A DNA stretch of 64,000 nucleotides. Origin: Coprobacter tertius. GTDB lineage: Bacteria; Bacteroidota; Bacteroidia; Bacteroidales; Coprobacteraceae. The stretch is taken from contig NZ_JANDHW010000003.1 in NCBI RefSeq assembly GCF_024330105.1, positions 186,001-250,000 on the forward strand, read 5' to 3'. Of this stretch, positions 60,701 to 64,000 are shown piece after piece. The position numbers were made by a program, and so were the translations under genes. Positions within the stretch are counted from its first letter, which is position 1. Each line of letters opens with the position of its first letter. The notes beneath the pieces are model-generated. The model saw only the letters and a list, made by a program, of their open reading frames with translations. It made no database searches and was not told where the DNA came from.

Positions 60701-61151
60701 CTACTTTTCGTAACAGGCTGTTTTTGGTGGGCACTTTCAGTAAATGAGATATCGACAGGTATATACTGTAACTTACATCACGGGTCCATACACCTCCCCA
60801 CGATTCACCGGTTCTCAAAGTTTGGTCCGACTCGATATTATTTACCATCTCGTCGAGCCCCAGGTTGTAGAGCGCTTCTTCAATCAGGTTTGGGCTGGAG
60901 TATTCGGGGTAAACCGACAAATCGTTTTTCACTGTCCAGGTGTACTTATGGTTGTCGTCTTTAGAACTCGTACTCCTATAAGTACTCACGATTTTGGTGG
61001 CCGATTCGGCACTTCCTTGAAATTTGCCTTCAACGACTTTCGTCGGTTCCAGGCTATAAGATTTGGTCTGGTAGAGAACTTCATCTGCTGCCGCTTTCAG
61101 GGGCAACGCGACTAAAAGAAATGAAAGTAGCGTAATTTTTGATGAATTCAT
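57711..61151 (-). CDS. Secreted six-hairpin glycoside hydrolase with CBM32-like domains and T9SS sorting signal, 1146 aa
   Basis: A signal peptide (LLSFLLVALPLKAAA) is followed by an (alpha/alpha)6 catalytic domain, residues about 75-480, with GGVWTRDVSYSIYLS, WSLAGNLSVVHRV and FYPSIPTQFSYHNNAVWPF, as in GH63/GH15/GH78-type enzymes. The acidic catalytic residues are likely Asp in WTRD and Glu in ETGDW or HYE phrases, not certain. Two discoidin (CBM32, F5/8 C) domains lie at about 740-905 and 925-1060. The end from about 1076 (FYPNPVSKN to SSRIVVTE) is a type A T9SS sorting domain, so the enzyme is exported through the outer membrane. It probably acts on an external alpha-glucoside. Confidence 0.82.
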   Translation of the reverse strand: MNSSKITLLSFLLVALPLKAAADEVLYQTKSYSLEPTKVVEGKFQGSAESATKIVSTYRSTSSKDDNHKYTWTVKNDLSVYPEYSSPNLIEEALYNLGLDEMVNNIESDQTLRTGESWGGVWTRDVSYSIYLSISHLLKVPTKNSLLRKVDTKRGRIIQDTGTGGSWPVSTDRMVWTIAAWEYYKVYGEKDWLVQVYPYIKNSVETDRFNVYDEKTGLMKGESSFIDWREQSYPRWMQPADIAESKCLGTNAVHYETLVILSKMAEILGKEEDKINYAEKAESIKKAINKYLWLEDEGYYAQYLYGRNNDIVSERSETLGEALCILFDIASPEQQKRIIAQMPVTDYGPNIFYPSIPTQFSYHNNAVWPFVTSYWMLAAAKVGNQEGVKHAIGSTYRAAALFATNKENFTAETGDWTGTHTNSNNMLWSLAGNLSVVHRVLFGMSYETDKMIFTPIVPESFAGTRKLNNVKYRNATLSIEISGYGDVIKSFLLDGKETSPEIPATLTGEHTIKIELNNTFKNSDHPINLTDFKNSLAEPIAYFRGNKMSWGGVEGATNYIVLKDGKEIARQPDTVFTAIVSGAYQVIAICEDDLLSSLASEPVVKRPGQIQIVETGGLRLGKNEIKDLTGKIVSGSTYTTNITIAEAGDYALDWLYSNGAEGILNDNKCGIRTMYVDGKKVGISIFPHRGKDEWVANGWSNSALVHLTAGTHKIELKFLENENGNMNWDFNDAIIYQLRITSLASKNLPNEKEYNLISTSRADGIGKRIVNIHSSSGFNNNTENIYKLLIGAENVKGDGDKWYADNTESPWVVFSLSDIYKIDKIEWRDCNWYEIKHDVINSGEYWIYVSTTGTNPADWQLVAHEDNVIHQSIKSKVFDTPVEARYVKFALKPGGKDKKKIRIYGFDIYGELSQTIDRNGIVSIGKTVLDCSGYSSDRETPANLLDGLVSNNWNTTKTTSGSHWVTVDLENEYEINRFQIRDSSPYITGYNVYVSNEELSGDDAKWIPVVENATFSKTQMNKQVNLDEPVKARYVKLEIPRSKLAGNAVNIKEFEVYKTQGETAIEDVTDNKLPLFYPNPVSKNDRLFVSLSGDLKIFSMQGLLIQKQQVNGGQAISLSDLTAGVYVLALTDEEGNTKSSRIVVTE

Positions 61152-61742
61152 AATTAGATTTATTTATATTTGTTAACTATAATATTCCGGTTTTCGATTC
61201 TGTCCGTTAGTTTTGGCTCGATTTTCAAAAATAACTTACGATAACCTTTTTATCGAAAAATAGGATAAAGTTCAGCCATTGTATAAAACCGGGCTTACCT
61301 TAGTTATATTCCTTAGCCCGATCGTAATGAAAAAAGAAAAGTCCCTGCCGTTTCTGATAGTAGGACGGCTTTTTTGTTTTCGAAGATTTAATTCGATTAT
61401 CTTTATTTCGTTTGGGTAGGTAGCATAAGGATGATGGAAAAACGGGAAAAAATTAAAAAAATAGTTTTCTCATATTCAATAGTGTCTTTAAGGTTATTAG
61501 GCAAAAGTAATTTTTTTCTTCAGAACTACCAAACAATTTATTTAAAGTTTTTCTTTATCATTTCGGGTTCTCAAATGTTTTAAACGTGATATTTAGGTAT
61601 TCTGCATTATTTATAGCCGTACCCCTCCCGGGACGGATGTAAATCTTTTTCGACCGATTATCCTCGTTCGTTGTCGAGTAGTGGATATATCGGTTTCGTT
61701 TTCCGGGAGTTGTTCCGCTTTTTATAGCCTAAAATGCGGCAG
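61152..61742. other. AT-rich intergenic region, no gene seen
   Basis: The region has a hairpin GCCGT/ACGGC (61347-61351, 61375-61379) followed by TTTTTT, a rightward terminator whose gene I cannot find, and otherwise AT-rich DNA. A 30-codon frame through the hairpin is not convincing. The glycosidase promoter should lie near 61160-61230 on the minus strand; no clear TAnnTTTG is visible. Confidence 0.5.
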
Positions 61743-62234
61743 TCATAATGTACCGGATATAATTTTTTCCATTTGGTAATTGGTCAGATACAAACGGTTT
61801 GCTTTACGTTTCTGCTCCTTTATGACGACATATCCTTTTCTCTCGAAAAAAGGTCGGGCAGTGATGCATACTTCCGAAGTCATTTTTTGTGCTTTGTGTT
61901 CCCGGGCATACATTTCGGCTTTTTGTAATAGAAAACTCGCCACACCTTCCCGTTGATGGTCTTTATGTACGAAAAGCGAATGCAGGAATCCGGTTTCCGA
62001 CACCGCTGCAAATCCTGTGATCTGTTTTTTTGCATCGAGTGTAACGATAAAATAAAATCCGTCGATCAATTCTTGCAAGTGTTCGATATCTTCTCCGCAC
62101 GAAGCCCAATCTTCTATTTCTTCAGCAGTATAATTCGCTCGGTTTATCGTGTGTAAGGTTTCTTGGTATAAATTCTTTAGTTCAGGTATATCTGCGATTT
62201 TCGCTCTCCGGTATTCGTATTTTTTATTTTCCAT
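61743..62234 (-). CDS. GNAT-family N-acetyltransferase, 163 aa
   Basis: I chose the ATG at 62234 (MENKKYEYRRAKI); nine earlier codons are open but look unlike the family. The acetyl-CoA motif is FVHKDHQREGVASFLLQKAE (R/Q-x-x-G-x-A), preceded by ITGFAAVSETGFLHSLFV and followed by MTSEVCITARPFFERKGYVV. It transfers an acetyl group to an unknown amine. The neighbours give no substrate hint. Confidence 0.85.
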   Translation of the reverse strand: MENKKYEYRRAKIADIPELKNLYQETLHTINRANYTAEEIEDWASCGEDIEHLQELIDGFYFIVTLDAKKQITGFAAVSETGFLHSLFVHKDHQREGVASFLLQKAEMYAREHKAQKMTSEVCITARPFFERKGYVVIKEQKRKANRLYLTNYQMEKIISGTL

Positions 62235-62505
62235 CGTAAATACAATCTTTTTTAGTATCAAATATAGTTATTAATGAGGAAATAAGTAAGCGGTTACTAT
62301 AATATATTCCTTTTCTTTTTTCAAATTCAATAATATGATTTTTACGTATTGTTTAATTTCTAAATAGAATGTTTTATAAATGTAAATAAACTATTAAATT
62401 TATTCGCAAAACAAAAACAGCATGCAGTTATCTAAAAACTTATTATTTGCCTCGAATGAAGTTTCGGATTATTATTCATTAAACGGAACCCATATAAAAG
62501 GCTTC

Positions 62506-64000
62506 CTATGCTTGTTTAACGACTCCTTTCTTTTTCTCGTACTCTTCTGTCAGGGTTGTTATTTCATTTTTTATTCCCGGTATAAAAAGAGTATCGCTCA
62601 TGTTTTTCAGTTCGTCGATAGTTATCCAGCGTATGTCTGTGTGATTCTCCGAGTTCGGTTCACCCGAGCGGTATTTACACAAAAACACGATACCCGGTAT
62701 CGTCGGTTCGTTTTCGGGAGAGATATAATAAAACCGGTGTATATCTTGCATTACGTCGACAGAAACTCCCATTTCGCACTTGTAATGCCGTCTTACACCA
62801 TCGGTAAACAGTTCGCCCTGAATCAATTGGCCGCCGCAACCTTCATATAGTCCGGGGTAAAGTTTCCGGGTATTTTTTCGGCGGGCGATTAGTATATACA
62901 TTTGATTTTTCTCCTCTTTTATACATATTCCGGCTACATGAGTTTCCACGGTGCGCCGCTGATGTTCCCGGGTAACGAACGAGAGCGGGTTGCGCTCATC
63001 GATGAGATCTACACACTTAGGATAGAAAATTCCGTTTTTGTCTATCGAGAAAATATGGGTACCGCTGGGGCAGTTCGAGTCTTCACAAACAGGCATAATC
63101 AATTCCAGACTTTTTAAAAAAGAAACGTCTCCATGTTGCCCATCGATGATTTCCTGATATTTCCGTAACAAATCGGTTTTGGTATTCTCCTCCGATTTTA
63201 CAGGAAACGAGATTGTAATGTTTTCTATTTTTTCTTTTCTCCAGAAATCGATAAACCGTTCGGTATTCGAGAGGAAAAACGTATTTCCTATTACATTTAC
63301 GTTGAAAGGTATATTCAGCGACTGGCATTTATGTAAAAATTCCAGAACCATAGTAAACGACCGTTCATTTTTTATCCCTTTGTTTACACGATATTTTTTG
63401 TTGTTATAAGCCTCTATGCTGATAACGAATTTATCGAATTTTTTATAATTCTTTATCTCATTTATCAAATCTATTTGCTGATCGAAGTTTATACCGTTGG
63501 TACATATCGAGAATTTCTTTATCGGAGAGTCGTTTACGTTTTCCACGATTTCCGGTAGATTGCTGATCAAAAACGGTTCCCCGCCCGAAATAATCAGTTT
63601 CTCTATACGATGGCGGGCGATTTTCGTGTATAAACTTTCAAAATCTATATTTACGGCAACCGGCTCGGTATTCAGTTTTGTATTTATAAAGCAATGTGGA
63701 CAATGTGCCGAGCAATGGTCGGTCAACCGCCAGCAAACCGTCTTTATTTTGTCGTTGAAGCGACATAGCCGTATATTGAAAGTCGGGTAATTCGTTTTTT
63801 TATAAATCGTGATAAATCGATTGTAAACGTAAATTAGGTCTCTGTATACGTCCATCGATTCGAATTCCGAAATATTCCTGAACGAAATATTTTTCCCGGT
63901 ATTCTTTTTTTCTTTCAACTTAAATCCGTAATACATTGCGATGTGGAATTCTTCTTGCGAAGATTTGTTGTTTCCGTATTCCTGTATGATAAAAAAGGGC
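62506..64000 (-). CDS. Radical SAM-Nudix fusion protein, 5' end off window
   Basis: The annotated Met would be at 63936, but the frame stays open to the window edge (PFFIIQEYGNNKSSQEEFHI precedes the Met), so the true start lies outside. Numbering from that Met, the radical SAM cluster motif CSAHCPHC is at 75-82 and GGEP at 118-121; further cysteines near 280-300 (CEDSNCPSG, YPKC) could hold a second cluster. Residues about 325-455 are a Nudix-like domain with box GQLIQGELFTDGVRRHYKCEMG, in which the usual REUXEE reads RHYKCE. The upstream part may be another Nudix-like piece. Substrate unknown. The 62262-62505 gap between this gene and the acetyltransferase shows no gene. Confidence 0.78.
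   Translation of the reverse strand, partial: PFFIIQEYGNNKSSQEEFHIAMYYGFKLKEKKNTGKNISFRNISEFESMDVYRDLIYVYNRFITIYKKTNYPTFNIRLCRFNDKIKTVCWRLTDHCSAHCPHCFINTKLNTEPVAVNIDFESLYTKIARHRIEKLIISGGEPFLISNLPEIVENVNDSPIKKFSICTNGINFDQQIDLINEIKNYKKFDKFVISIEAYNNKKYRVNKGIKNERSFTMVLEFLHKCQSLNIPFNVNVIGNTFFLSNTERFIDFWRKEKIENITISFPVKSEENTKTDLLRKYQEIIDGQHGDVSFLKSLELIMPVCEDSNCPSGTHIFSIDKNGIFYPKCVDLIDERNPLSFVTREHQRRTVETHVAGICIKEEKNQMYILIARRKNTRKLYPGLYEGCGGQLIQGELFTDGVRRHYKCEMGVSVDVMQDIHRFYYISPENEPTIPGIVFLCKYRSGEPNSENHTDIRWITIDELKNMSDTLFIPGIKNEITTLTEEYEKKKGVVKQA

Noticed and set aside
61324-61416. 30-codon plus-strand frame between glycosidase and acetyltransferase
   Set aside because: It passes through a terminator-like hairpin, has no supporting signal and no neighbour.

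Overview
The window looks like chromosomal DNA of a member of the Bacteroidales. The grounds are promoters with the Bacteroidetes box TAnnTTTG, Bacteroidetes-type integrases and mobilisation genes, and a secreted glycoside hydrolase ending in a type IX secretion (T9SS) type A sorting domain. The sorting domain fits Parabacteroides-, Barnesiella- or Coprobacter-like lineages better than Bacteroides proper. I cannot name the species.

Bases 1 to about 42,674 are the right-hand part of a tailed, probably siphovirus-like prophage whose left end is off the window. Almost everything reads leftward (minus strand). From right to left: an immunity region with two facing promoters (about 40.0-40.1 kb); small early genes including a LuxR-type HTH protein and a DUF3853-like protein (38.3-40.0 kb); a recombination module of SbcC-like ATPase, RecT-like annealing protein and metallo-beta-lactamase-fold protein (34.2-38.3 kb); HU and a DUF2303-like protein; replication genes (winged-helix initiator, DnaC-like loader, DUF4406/DnaA-domain fusion, SSB); a cytosine-5 methyltransferase; a VRR nuclease; a holin candidate; a ParB-methyltransferase fusion; terminase, portal, and a MuF-type head protein carrying an ADP-ribosyltransferase domain; then scaffold, decoration protein, capsid, connectors, tail tube, a frameshifted tail chaperone pair, tape measure, a Dit-like protein with a LamG domain, a Tal-like hub, and part of a receptor-binding-type protein. 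A rightward cargo cassette (membrane protein plus lipoprotein, 15.67-16.57 kb) with a folded leader interrupts the head genes. The integrase lies beside attR, which is the 3' end of a tRNA (probably Ser) followed by a strong terminator.

Right of attR lie a truncated integrase remnant, a cytoplasmic alpha-amylase, and a roughly 10.6 kb mobilizable element (44,729-55,312). The element carries an integrase, HTH protein, SF3-type helicase/primase, toprim primase broken by a TGA codon, MobV relaxase with a candidate oriT, and a cargo of a HelD-like helicase and two exported proteins. Next come a cytoplasmic pullulanase, a large T9SS-exported six-hairpin glycosidase, a GNAT acetyltransferase and, running off the right edge, a radical SAM-Nudix fusion. 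Amylase and pullulanase were probably neighbours in an alpha-glucan gene set before the element inserted.

The most interesting signals are regulatory. A palindrome GCGTATTA-N3-TAATACGC recurs in four phage intergenic regions, and a quasi-palindrome CAATGCAGTG sits in the spacer of the leftward early promoter and again in a promoter-like site before the head genes. Together with the face-to-face promoters these suggest a compact lysogeny switch that also reaches the structural operon. The other leading item is the cargo cassette behind the folded RNA.
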